Source: Sphingomonas sp. JUb134
Lineage (GTDB): Bacteria > Pseudomonadota > Alphaproteobacteria > Sphingomonadales > Sphingomonadaceae
DNA length: 64,000 nt
Reading direction: 5' to 3'
Assembly (NCBI RefSeq): GCF_004341505.2
Contig: NZ_SLYP02000001.1
Coordinates: 1,884,501 to 1,948,500 of the forward strand
A program made the position numbers and the translations under genes. Positions within the stretch are counted from its first letter, which is position 1, and every line of letters starts with the position of its first letter. The notes below the pieces were generated by a model. The model saw only the letters and a list, made by a program, of their open reading frames with translations. It searched no databases and was not told where the DNA came from. Below are positions 1 to 8,143 of the stretch, piece by piece.

Positions 1-971
1 TCCAGCATCGCGAGCGTCATTTCCTCGACGGAGTTCGGGAATTGATCCGTGTCCCAGCCGTTCTGCGGGTCACCGCGGTTGGCGTCGATCGAGCCGAAGA
101 TCCCGAGCGCCCCCGCGGTCGCGATCTCGTGCTCGAAGGTGTGGCCGGACAGCGTGGCGTGGTTCGCCTCGATGTTGACGCGGACCTCGTTCTCCAGGCC
201 ATAGCGCTTCAGGAAGCCGTACACGGTCGCTGTGTCGAAGTCGTACTGGTGCTTGGTCGGCTCGTGCGGCTTCGGCTCGATCAGGATCGTGCCGGTGAAG
301 CCGATCTTGTGCTTGTGCTCGACCACCAGGTTCAGGAAGCGGCCAAGGTTGTCGAGTTCCCGCTTCAGGTCGGTGTTGAGCAGCGTCTCATAGCCCTCGC
401 GGCCGCCCCACAGCACATAGTTGGTGCCGCCGAGGCGATGGGTCGCCTCCAGCGCGTCGCGGACCTGCATCGCGCCGAACGCGAACACTTCCGGATCCGG
501 GTTGGTCGCGCCCCCGGCGGCATATCGCGGGTGGCTGAACAGGTTGGCGGTGCCCCACAGCAGCTTGCGGCCGGAGGACGCCTGCAGCTTTTCCAGGTGA
601 TCGACGGCTTCGGCGAAATAGCGACGGTGCTCGGCGACGTTGGCGGCGTCCGCCATCACGTCGACGTCGTGGAAGCAGTAGAAGGGCACGTCCAGCTTCT
701 GGAAGAAGTCGAACGCCACTTCGCGCTTCTGCGCCGCTGCGTTGCTGTCGTTGGCACCACGATGCCAGGGGCGGTTGAAGGTGCCGCCACCGAACACGTC
801 GCTGCCGGGCCAGCAGAAGGTATGCCAGAAGCATGCGGCGAAGCGCAGATGCTCCTCCATCGTCTTGCCGAGCACGACGCGATTCTTGTCGTAGAAGCGA
901 TAGGCGAGTTCGTTCTCGCTATCGGGACCCTCGTAGCGGATCTGGGGAATGTCGGCGAAGAACTCGGCCAT
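1..971 (-). CDS. xylA: Xylose isomerase, C-terminus cut by window edge
   Basis: It converts D-xylose to D-xylulose in the cytoplasm, the first step of the isomerase route. About 323 N-terminal residues are present and the C-terminus lies beyond base 1. The catalytic pair reads FHDVD, with His101 and Asp104 at the same numbers as in the E. coli enzyme. The metal-binding IEPKP and [11 protein letters not shown] segments follow near residues 230-270. The start codon overlaps the stop of xylB (TGATG, one shared base), so the two are translationally coupled. The gene is the last visible member of a minus-strand xylanase/xylB/xylA operon probably controlled by the LacI protein at 3716. Assignment is secure; only the 3' end is missing. 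Confidence 0.97.
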   Translation of the reverse strand, partial: MAEFFADIPQIRYEGPDSENELAYRFYDKNRVVLGKTMEEHLRFAACFWHTFCWPGSDVFGGGTFNRPWHRGANDSNAAAQKREVAFDFFQKLDVPFYCFHDVDVMADAANVAEHRRYFAEAVDHLEKLQASSGRKLLWGTANLFSHPRYAAGGATNPDPEVFAFGAMQVRDALEATHRLGGTNYVLWGGREGYETLLNTDLKRELDNLGRFLNLVVEHKHKIGFTGTILIEPKPHEPTKHQYDFDTATVYGFLKRYGLENEVRVNIEANHATLSGHTFEHEIATAGALGIFGSIDANRGDPQNGWDTDQFPNSVEEMTLAML

Positions 972-2413
972 CACAGGTTCCTTATGCGGGGATAGGCGTC
1001 GCGGAAGGTGGCGCGCTTGGGGGCCAGGCGCTCGACGAGCGCTGGATCGGGTTCGATGACGTGGGCGACGGGCGGTGCCTGGCACACGTCTGCGGCGGTG
1101 CCGCCATCGACGGCAAGCTGGGCGAGACGGGCGGCACCCAAGGCGGGCCCGACTTCGCCGCCCTGCAGGTAGACAAGCGTCACGTCCATCGCCGCCGCAA
1201 GCGTCTCGCCCCAGTAGCGGGAACGGGCGCCACCCCCGATCACCGACAGGCGATCGATGGTGGTTCCGGCTTCGCGCAGGACGCGCACGCCGTCGGCTAG
1301 TGCGAAGCCGACGCCTTCCAGCACCGCCTGCGCTAGCCGTTCCGGGCTGGTGTCATGGTCGAGCCGCAGGAACGCACCGCGCACCTGCGCATCATTGTGC
1401 GGCGTCCGCTCACCGGAGAGGTAGGGGAGGAAGATCTCCGGCCCGGACGCCGGCCCGGCGCGTTCGGCGCGGGCAAACAGGTCGGCGGCACCGGCGGCGC
1501 CGGTCAGGCGAGCCACCCAATCGATGCAGGCCGCAGCCGACAGGTGGACCGCCATCTGGTGCCACATGGCCGGCAGGCAGTGGCAGAAGGCGTGGACTGC
1601 GCCGGCGACATTCGGCCGAAACTGGTCCGTCGCCACGAAGATGACGCCCGAAGTGCCGAGCGAGAGCAGGGCGTCCCCGTCGCGCACCGCGCCGACACCC
1701 GCAGCACCGGCGGCATTGTCGCCGCCGCCACCGGCGACCGGCACCTCGGTCATGCCCCACAGCGCCGCAATGTCGGGCAGCAGCCGGCCGGCAATGTCGC
1801 TACCCTCCACCAGCTGCGGCATCTGCGCCTCGGTGAGGCCCGTGGCCGCGAGCAGCGTGTCGCTCCAGCGCCGGCCGGCCACGTCGAGCCACAGGGTGCC
1901 CGCCGAATCCGACATGTCGGAAACCTTCTCACCGGTCATCTTCAGCCGGACATAGTCCTTGGGCAGCAGCACGGTGGCGATGCGGTCGAAGACCGCGGGC
2001 TCGTGGTGGCGGAGCCACTGGAGCTTGGGTGCCGTGAACCCCGGCATCGCAAGGTTGCCGGCGATCGCGTGCAGCTCCGGGACCGTTGCCTCGAGCTCCG
2101 CGCATTCCGCAAAGGAGCGGCCATCGTTCCAGAGGATCGCCGGCCGCAGCGGCGTGTCGTCCGCGCCCAAGACCGTCGCGCCGTGCATCTGGCCGGCGAG
2201 CCCGATGCCCCGCACGGCCCGCCGCACCGCCGGATCGATCGCCTGCACCGCCGCCGTGGTGGCATGCCACCAGGCGTCCGGATCCTGCTCCGACCAGAGC
2301 AGCTGGGGCCGTTGCACGCTGAGCGCGGCGGTACCCTGGCCAACGACTGCGCCGTGTTCGTCCAGCACCACCGCCTTGACGCCGGAGGTGCCGATATCGA
2401 TGCCGAGGAACAT
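971..2413 (-). CDS. xylB: Xylulokinase
   Basis: It phosphorylates D-xylulose to xylulose 5-phosphate for the pentose phosphate pathway. The 480-residue length is usual for FGGY kinases. The N-terminus [18 protein letters not shown] is the phosphate-1 loop of this fold. [10 protein letters not shown] near residue 230 carries the catalytic Asp. LGTSGVIF and GGGARSRYW are the ATP-binding segments of the C-terminal lobe. It lies 7 bases downstream of the GH43 gene and overlaps the xylA start by one base, so it belongs to the same transcript. The pairing with xylA distinguishes it from other FGGY kinases such as glycerol kinase. Confidence 0.95.
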   Translation of the reverse strand: MFLGIDIGTSGVKAVVLDEHGAVVGQGTAALSVQRPQLLWSEQDPDAWWHATTAAVQAIDPAVRRAVRGIGLAGQMHGATVLGADDTPLRPAILWNDGRSFAECAELEATVPELHAIAGNLAMPGFTAPKLQWLRHHEPAVFDRIATVLLPKDYVRLKMTGEKVSDMSDSAGTLWLDVAGRRWSDTLLAATGLTEAQMPQLVEGSDIAGRLLPDIAALWGMTEVPVAGGGGDNAAGAAGVGAVRDGDALLSLGTSGVIFVATDQFRPNVAGAVHAFCHCLPAMWHQMAVHLSAAACIDWVARLTGAAGAADLFARAERAGPASGPEIFLPYLSGERTPHNDAQVRGAFLRLDHDTSPERLAQAVLEGVGFALADGVRVLREAGTTIDRLSVIGGGARSRYWGETLAAAMDVTLVYLQGGEVGPALGAARLAQLAVDGGTAADVCQAPPVAHVIEPDPALVERLAPKRATFRDAYPRIRNL

Positions 2414-2420
2414 GGGCCGA

Positions 2421-3527
2421 TCAGTCCTTGAACGGATCGATCAGCTGGATCGTGCCGTCCGTGTTGAAGGTCAGTTCGGTCACCTTGGCCGAGCGCAGGT
2501 GGTTCTTATCGGATAGCTGGGTGTCGTGGTAGAACAACCACCAGCGGCCCTGGAACTCCACGATCGAGTGATGCGACGTCCAGCCCTGCACCGGCTTCAG
2601 GATGTGCCCCGTGTAGCGGAACGGCCCATAGGGCGAGTCCCCGATCGCATAGTTCAGGAAGTGCGTGTCACCCGTGGAGTAGGTGAAGTAGTATTTGCCG
2701 CCGCGCTTGAACGTCCACGCCGCCTCGAAGAAGCGCCGGTCGTGGTCGCCGCCCAGGACCGGCTTACCCGCCTCGTCCGTGATGATCACGTCGCGCGTGG
2801 CTTCGGCGAACTGCTTCATGTCCGCGGACATCCGCGCGATCTTGGGCGCGATCGCGGGCTTGTCGTCCTGCTTCAGGTCGGTGTCGCCGCCGTTCGGATC
2901 ATAGCGGCCGTTGGTCCAGCGCTGGAGCTGGCCGCCCCAGATGCCGCCGAAATACATGTAGCTCGCGCCGTCCGTGTCGGTGAACACTGCCGGGTCGATC
3001 GAGTAGCTGCCGCGGATCGGCTCCTTCTCGGCCTTGAAAGGCCCGGTCGGCGACTTGGACGTGGCGACCCCGATGCGGAAGACCCCCTGTTTGTCGCGGG
3101 CCGGCATGTAGAGATAATAGGTGCCGTTCTTGTACGCAGCGTCCGGCGCCCAGGTCTGCTTGGAGGCCCAGGGAATGTCCTTCACGTCGATCGCGACCGG
3201 ATGGACCGTCACCGGGCCGCCGACCCGATCCATGCTCAGCACATGATAGTCGTGCATGGCATATTGGTTGCCGAGGTCGTCGTCCGGGATCCCCGCATCG
3301 ACGTCATGGCTGGGATAGACGTAGAGCTTGCCGTTGAAGACGTGCGCTGAGGGATCGGCGAAGAACTTGTCGGTCACCAGAGGCTGCGCCACGTACCGGC
3401 GCCCCTCCGGGCTGCGTGCTTCGGCGTGCGTCGCATGCTGAGCCGCCGTGTGGGTCTGCGCGCCGGCCAGCGTTGCCGTAGCGGCAATGGCGGCGGTCGC
3501 CAGACAGAGTTGTAGGCGCAGGCGCAT
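2421..3527 (-). CDS. Exported GH43 glycosidase (beta-xylosidase/arabinofuranosidase type)
   Basis: This is a five-bladed beta-propeller GH43 enzyme of 368 residues that probably removes xylose or arabinose units from xylan fragments. Residues 1-23 form a Sec signal peptide (hydrophobic core LATAAIAATATLAG, cleavage likely after AGA), so it acts outside the cytoplasm. The three GH43 acidic residues are visible: Asp58 in ADPS (base), Asp178 in SIDPAVF (pKa modulator) and Glu268 in FFEAAW (acid). It is the first gene of the xylB/xylA operon. A LacI-type palindrome sits about 60 bases upstream. Substrate preference cannot be read from sequence alone. Confidence 0.88.
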   Translation of the reverse strand: MRLRLQLCLATAAIAATATLAGAQTHTAAQHATHAEARSPEGRRYVAQPLVTDKFFADPSAHVFNGKLYVYPSHDVDAGIPDDDLGNQYAMHDYHVLSMDRVGGPVTVHPVAIDVKDIPWASKQTWAPDAAYKNGTYYLYMPARDKQGVFRIGVATSKSPTGPFKAEKEPIRGSYSIDPAVFTDTDGASYMYFGGIWGGQLQRWTNGRYDPNGGDTDLKQDDKPAIAPKIARMSADMKQFAEATRDVIITDEAGKPVLGGDHDRRFFEAAWTFKRGGKYYFTYSTGDTHFLNYAIGDSPYGPFRYTGHILKPVQGWTSHHSIVEFQGRWWLFYHDTQLSDKNHLRSAKVTELTFNTDGTIQLIDPFKD

Positions 3528-3588
3528 TCAGGCTCTCCTTCCTCTTTTCGGACCTTCTTGCGAGGCCTCGGGCCGCTGACGCAACCTA

Positions 3589-3600
3589 GATAGCGCTACC
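3589..3600. promoter_or_regulatory. LacI-type operator in the GH43-xylBA / lacI divergent promoter
   Basis: The 12-mer GATAGCGCTACC is a near-perfect palindrome. It lies between the minus-strand GH43 operon (start 3527) and the plus-strand LacI gene (start 3716). The same core occurs at 4818, 10749 and 10826, always upstream of a sugar-utilisation gene. I infer binding by the LacI protein at 3716 and therefore autoregulation. Confidence 0.65.
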
Positions 3601-3715
3601 ATATTGCGGGATTTCGGCGCCTGCAAGGAGATTGCACACGCGCGTCGCTCTTGCCCATCCTGCCGCTTGCGTTCATGCCTGCGCGGTCTCGAACCTGGAA
3701 TGCGCCAACCGCCCC

Positions 3716-4801
3716 ATGGACCCGATCTCCGCCGCACCGACACGTTCTTCCCGCCGCGCGGGTTCGGCCCCCACCATCAGCGACGTCGCCAGGCGAGCCG
3801 GAGTGTCTCCGATGACGGTGTCGCGCGTCATCAACGGCGAGGCGAACGTCCGGCCGGCGACACGCGATGCCGTCAATGCAGCCATCTCGGAACTCAACTA
3901 TGCGCCCAATCGGGCCGCCCGCAGCCTGGCCGGGGCAGGTCAGGTCCGGATCGGCCTGCTGTACAGTAACCCGAGCGCCGGCTTCCTGAGCGAGTTCCTG
4001 CTGGGTAGCCTGGACCAGGCGAGCCGCAGCGACGTCCAGATCGTCGTGGAGCGGTGCGAACTCGGCGAACATGAACTCGAGGTCGCCCAGCATCTGGTGC
4101 GCGGCGGCATCGACGGCATCATCCTGCCGCCTCCCTTGTGCGAGGCGCCGGCGTTGCTCTCGCTGCTTCGATCGGCGCGGATCCCGACGGTCGCCGTCGC
4201 CACCGGTCTGCCGGCAGAAAACCAGCTGGCGATCCGCATCGACGATCGCGAAGCCGCGGCGATGATGACCCGGCACATCATGGACCTGGGGCATCGCCGC
4301 ATCGGGTTCATCGCGGGCAACCCCAACCTGTCCGCCAGTGCGCAGCGGCTCGAAGGTTTCCGGGAAGCGCTGGCCGCTGCCGGTATGGCCGAGGATCCGG
4401 CGCTGATCGTGGACGGCCTGTTCACCTACCGCTCCGGGCTGGATGCGGCCGAGCAGTTGCTGGACCTGCCGGAGCCGCCCACCGCAATTTTTTCCTCGAA
4501 CGACGACATGGCGGCAGCGACGGTTGCGATCGCGCATCGCCGCGGCCTCGACGTGCCTGGTGACCTTACCGTCTGCGGCTTCGACGACACCACCTTGGCG
4601 ACCGCGATCTGGCCGGAATTGACGACCATCCACCAGCCGATCGCCAACATGGCCCGCGCCGCGGTGGAGCTGCTTGTCGCCACTCTGCGCCAGCAGAAGC
4701 GGCTGGATGGCGCCGCAGAGCAGCAGGTTCTCGATTACACGCTGATCCGCCGTCAATCGGACGCGCCGCCGCGTCGCCGGCCACGCGCGCTCGGCGCTTG
4801 A
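3716..4801 (+). CDS. LacI-family transcriptional regulator of xylose/xylan genes
   Basis: This 361-residue repressor has an N-terminal LacI helix-turn-helix (ISDVARRAGVSPMTVSRVI, about residues 20-38) and a periplasmic-binding-protein-like effector domain with IFSSNDDMAAATV and CGFDDT signatures. I chose ATG 3716; the frame is open 28 codons upstream, but that stretch is unlike LacI proteins. It is divergent from the GH43-xylB-xylA operon and is followed by the sugar transporter. Operator-like palindromes at 3589 and 4818 flank it. It probably represses both units until a pentose or xylo-oligosaccharide binds. The ligand is inferred from neighbours only. Confidence 0.9.
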   Translation: MDPISAAPTRSSRRAGSAPTISDVARRAGVSPMTVSRVINGEANVRPATRDAVNAAISELNYAPNRAARSLAGAGQVRIGLLYSNPSAGFLSEFLLGSLDQASRSDVQIVVERCELGEHELEVAQHLVRGGIDGIILPPPLCEAPALLSLLRSARIPTVAVATGLPAENQLAIRIDDREAAAMMTRHIMDLGHRRIGFIAGNPNLSASAQRLEGFREALAAAGMAEDPALIVDGLFTYRSGLDAAEQLLDLPEPPTAIFSSNDDMAAATVAIAHRRGLDVPGDLTVCGFDDTTLATAIWPELTTIHQPIANMARAAVELLVATLRQQKRLDGAAEQQVLDYTLIRRQSDAPPRRRPRALGA

Positions 4802-4817
4802 CGGCGGCCGGCAACTT

Positions 4818-4829
4818 GATAGCGATAAC
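4818..4829. promoter_or_regulatory. LacI-type operator upstream of the sugar transporter
   Basis: GATAGCGATAAC matches the palindromic core seen at 3589 and 10826 with two or three changes. It lies 17 bases after the LacI stop and 104 bases before the transporter start, where an operator for a separate transporter promoter would be expected. Confidence 0.55.
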
Positions 4830-4933
4830 AGGTTAAGGCGGACGGGCAGTTGACCACCTCGCGCGTGGGCAGCCGCGGGGAGCAAGAAGCCGCACAAACG
4901 ATCAATCCGGCGTGGGCCGGGCGAGGAGAGACG

Positions 4934-6370
4934 ATGACTGACAGCTTTAGGGGACCGGGGCAGGGGGGGGCAGGCATCGCCACCAACCACGGCTTCATCG
5001 CCGCGATCGTGGCGGTGGCGACGATCGGCGGCTTCATGTTCGGCTATGATTCGGGCGTGATCAACGGCACGCAAAAGGGGCTGGAGTCGGCATTCGACCT
5101 CGGCCGCCTGGGCATCGGCGTCAATGTCGGCGCCATCCTTGTGGGCTCCGCCATCGGCGCCTTTGGCGCGGGACGGCTGGCCGACGCGATCGGTCGCCGC
5201 AACGTGATGATGCTGTCGGCGGTGCTGTTCCTGGTGAGCGCCGTGCTTGCCGGCGCGGCCAATGGTTCGCTGGTCTTCATCCTCGCCCGCATCGTCGGCG
5301 GCCTGGGCGTCGGCGCCGCGAGCGTCATCTCACCGGTCTATATCTCGGAAGTCACCCCGGCATCGATCCGTGGGCGGCTATCGAGCGTGCAGCAGGTGAT
5401 GATCATCACCGGCCTTACCGGCGCGTTCGTCGCCAACTTCGTGCTGGCGCGCTATGCCGGTGGCTCGACGTCCGAGTTCTGGCTGGGCTTCCCGGCCTGG
5501 CGCTGGATGTTCTGGCTGCAGGCCATCCCGGCCGCCATCTATCTGCTGGCGCTGCTTGTCATCCCGGAAAGCCCGCGCTTCCTGGTTGCCAAGGGACGTG
5601 ATGCGGACGCGCATGCGGTGCTCACCCGCCTGTTCGGCAGTGCGGAGGCCGACCGCAAGGTCGTCGAAATCCGCAACTCCCTCGCGGCCGACCATCACAA
5701 GCCCAAGCTGTCGGACCTCCGTGACAAGGCAACCGGCAAGATCCGTCCCATCCTGTGGGCCGGTATTGGCCTCGCGATCTTCCAGCAGCTCGTCGGCATC
5801 AACGTCGTCTTCTACTATGGCGCGGTGCTGTGGGAGGCGGTTGGCTTCACCGAGGACAACGCGCTCCAGATCAACATCCTGTCGGGCGTGCTGTCGATCG
5901 CAGCCTGCCTGTTCACGATCGCGACCGTCGATCGCATCGGTCGCAAGCCGCTGCTGCTCGTCGGGTCGGCCGGCATGGCCGTCACCCTGGCCGTGGTGGC
6001 CTATGCCTTTTCGACCGCAGTCACCGATGCGTCCGGCGCGGTTTCGCTGCCGGGCCACAACGGCATGATCGCGCTGGTCGCGGCCAACCTCTACGTGATC
6101 TTCTTCAACGCCAGCTGGGGCCCGGTCATGTGGGTGATGCTGGGTGAGATGTTCCCGAACCAGATCCGCGGTTCCGGCCTCGCGGTCTCGGGCTTCGCGC
6201 AGTGGATCGCCAATGCGGCGATCTCGGTGAGCTTCCCGGCGCTTGCCGTCTCGCCGGGCCTGGCCGTCACCTACTTTGGCTATGCGTTCTTCGCGGCCGT
6301 GTCGTTCTTCTTCGTGAAGGCGATGGTGAACGAGACCCGTGGCCGCGAGCTGGAGGACATGGCGGGCTAA
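4934..6370 (+). CDS. MFS sugar porter, probable D-xylose:H+ symporter
   Basis: This 478-residue, 12-helix carrier of the sugar porter family brings a pentose or hexose across the inner membrane. Family signatures are GRLADAIGRR after helix 2, PESPRFL after helix 6, QQLVGIN in helix 7 and DRIGRKP in the second half. ATG 4934 is preceded by GAGGAGAG and is preferred to an upstream open stretch. Context (xylA, xylB, GH43 enzymes, an operator at 4818) points to xylose, although glucose or arabinose remain possible. Codons 10-13 contain a run of eight G (4963-4970), a site where slippage would shut the gene off. It ends just before a strong terminator. Confidence 0.9.
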   Translation: MTDSFRGPGQGGAGIATNHGFIAAIVAVATIGGFMFGYDSGVINGTQKGLESAFDLGRLGIGVNVGAILVGSAIGAFGAGRLADAIGRRNVMMLSAVLFLVSAVLAGAANGSLVFILARIVGGLGVGAASVISPVYISEVTPASIRGRLSSVQQVMIITGLTGAFVANFVLARYAGGSTSEFWLGFPAWRWMFWLQAIPAAIYLLALLVIPESPRFLVAKGRDADAHAVLTRLFGSAEADRKVVEIRNSLAADHHKPKLSDLRDKATGKIRPILWAGIGLAIFQQLVGINVVFYYGAVLWEAVGFTEDNALQINILSGVLSIAACLFTIATVDRIGRKPLLLVGSAGMAVTLAVVAYAFSTAVTDASGAVSLPGHNGMIALVAANLYVIFFNASWGPVMWVMLGEMFPNQIRGSGLAVSGFAQWIANAAISVSFPALAVSPGLAVTYFGYAFFAAVSFFFVKAMVNETRGRELEDMAG

Positions 6371-6395
6371 GCCCTCCTGCTCGTCACCAACACAG

Positions 6396-6434
6396 AAAAA
6401 GGCGGGAGTACCACACCGGTACTCCCGCCTTTCT
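6396..6434. terminator. Bidirectional rho-independent terminator
   Basis: A perfect 15-base stem (arms at 6398-6412 and 6418-6432, sequence AAAGGCGGGAGTACC on the left) has a 5-base loop. It has A-rich sequence on the left and T-rich on the right, so it works in both directions. It separates the plus-strand transporter from the minus-strand GH43 gene that converges on it. Confidence 0.9.
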
Positions 6435-6456
6435 CATTTCTGGCGCCTGGGGAGGC

Positions 6457-8103
6457 TTACTTCCTCCAGGCGTAGGGACCGATCAGCGTTCCGACGAAGC
6501 CCGTCGCGACCTTGGTGCTCAGGAACCGCGCGTCCACATCCGCGGCCAGCGTCTTCCTGCCGGCCGTGCCCTCATAGTCGAACGCCATGGTCCCTCCATC
6601 GGCCCGGATCGTCAGCATCACGGGGTTTCCGAGCGATATTGGAGCCGAGGCGACCAGCCGCTCCTGGCCCTGGTCGGCCGTGTAGAGCGCCACGACCGGC
6701 TTGCCCCCGATCCGCGTCACGCCGAAGAACAGGTAGTTCCGGTCGCTCTGCATCGCCGCAAGGCCACCGCGCTCCCCGTCCGCCCCTGGATCGAAGCGCA
6801 CCGTGGTGGTCACCGTGGCGACATGATGCTGTTGCCGCCGGCCAAGGAAGGCGGGCACGCCCGAGAGGTCCCCGATGGGCGTGCCGCGCTCGAGCACCAG
6901 GTCACCGGCCTTGAGGTGGTAGAAGGGGCGCTTGGGCGTGCGTACGCCGATCCATTGCATCGCCAGCTTGTCGCCCTCGAACTCGTCGACATAGCCGAAG
7001 TCGCCGGTCGTCGGCACCGGGCCGGGCGCCTGGGCCGGCAGCTTGGGCACCCTGCTTGCGAAGGGGATGGCCTCGCCCTTGGGCAGGATGATCGGCCAGC
7101 CGTCTTTCCAGGTGACAGGCAGAAGGAAGGTTTCGCGCCCGATGTTGTAGAAGTCGCCTTCATAGGGGCGCACGGCGAGGAAGGTCGCGAACCACTCTCC
7201 GTTCTGCGTCTTGACCAGCTTGGCGTGCCCCGCAGACGTGATCGGATTTGGACGTGCCGGATCGAGATCCCGCTGGGTCAGGATCGGGTTGTCCGCATAG
7301 GGTACGAAGGGGCCGCGCAGGTTCTTCGAACGCAACACCACCTGGGAATGGTTGACGCTGGTCCCGCCCTCGGCAGCGGTCAGATAATACCAGCCGTCCT
7401 TCTTCAGAATGTGCGGTCCCTCGATCCACACCGGCTTCTTGGAGATGTCGACACCGCCGTTCACCAGCTGCGTACTTTCGCTCACCATCTTGCCGGCGCG
7501 CCAGTCATATTCCTGGATCCAGATCGCGCGATGACCGTCGTAGCGCGGCGGTTCGGCGGGTGCTCGGTTGTTGACGATATAGGCGCGGTCGCCTTCCCAG
7601 AAGATCGAAGGATCGATCCCCTCGAACGGCAGCCAGATCGGCTTCGACCAGGGGCCGGCCGGATCCTTCGCCGTGATGACGAAGTTGCCGCCGCATTCCA
7701 CGCAGGTGTTCGCGATGTAAAAGGTGCCGTCGTGGTACGAGATGTCGGGGGCGAACACCGCCTGCGAGGTCCGCATGCCGGTGAAGTCGAGCTGCTCCGG
7801 CCGATCGATCGCGTTGCCGATCTGCGTCCAGTTCACCAGGTCTTTCGAGCGGAAGATCGGCAGCCCCGGATAGTGCGCGAAGGAGGAGAGGACGAGATAA
7901 TAGTCGTCGCCGACCCGCGTGACCGACGGATCGGGATAATAGCCGGAGAGGATCGGGTTGCGGTGCTGCCCCGCACGGACGGTCACCCGTTCCTGCGTAT
8001 GGCCGTCGTAGGTGAAGCGGCTGAACCGAGCCGGCTCCGTCGCCAGCGCGGGAGAGCCGGCGGCGAGACCCGCCAGCGCCAGGGCAAGCGTGCGAAAATG
8101 CAT
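6457..8103 (-). CDS. Exported GH43 beta-xylosidase-like enzyme with C-terminal beta-sandwich
   Basis: This 548-residue enzyme probably cleaves xylo-oligosaccharides or arabinose side chains outside the cytoplasm. Residues 1-21 are a signal peptide ending ALA. The GH43 triad is Asp58 in YPDPS, Asp164 in EGIDPS and Glu228 in IEGPH, followed by TAAEGGT. Residues from about 340 form the C-terminal beta-sandwich usual in GH43 xylosidases, beginning near DEFEGDKLAMQW. I chose the start at 8103 because GGAGAGG precedes it and the signal peptide begins there. It lies 40 bases behind the GH9 gene on the same strand and is probably co-transcribed from the promoter with operators near 10749-10837. Confidence 0.9.
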   Translation of the reverse strand: MHFRTLALALAGLAAGSPALATEPARFSRFTYDGHTQERVTVRAGQHRNPILSGYYPDPSVTRVGDDYYLVLSSFAHYPGLPIFRSKDLVNWTQIGNAIDRPEQLDFTGMRTSQAVFAPDISYHDGTFYIANTCVECGGNFVITAKDPAGPWSKPIWLPFEGIDPSIFWEGDRAYIVNNRAPAEPPRYDGHRAIWIQEYDWRAGKMVSESTQLVNGGVDISKKPVWIEGPHILKKDGWYYLTAAEGGTSVNHSQVVLRSKNLRGPFVPYADNPILTQRDLDPARPNPITSAGHAKLVKTQNGEWFATFLAVRPYEGDFYNIGRETFLLPVTWKDGWPIILPKGEAIPFASRVPKLPAQAPGPVPTTGDFGYVDEFEGDKLAMQWIGVRTPKRPFYHLKAGDLVLERGTPIGDLSGVPAFLGRRQQHHVATVTTTVRFDPGADGERGGLAAMQSDRNYLFFGVTRIGGKPVVALYTADQGQERLVASAPISLGNPVMLTIRADGGTMAFDYEGTAGRKTLAADVDARFLSTKVATGFVGTLIGPYAWRK

Positions 8104-8143
8104 GTCGATCCTCTCCGTAATCCTGTTCGGGACGAACTTGCTC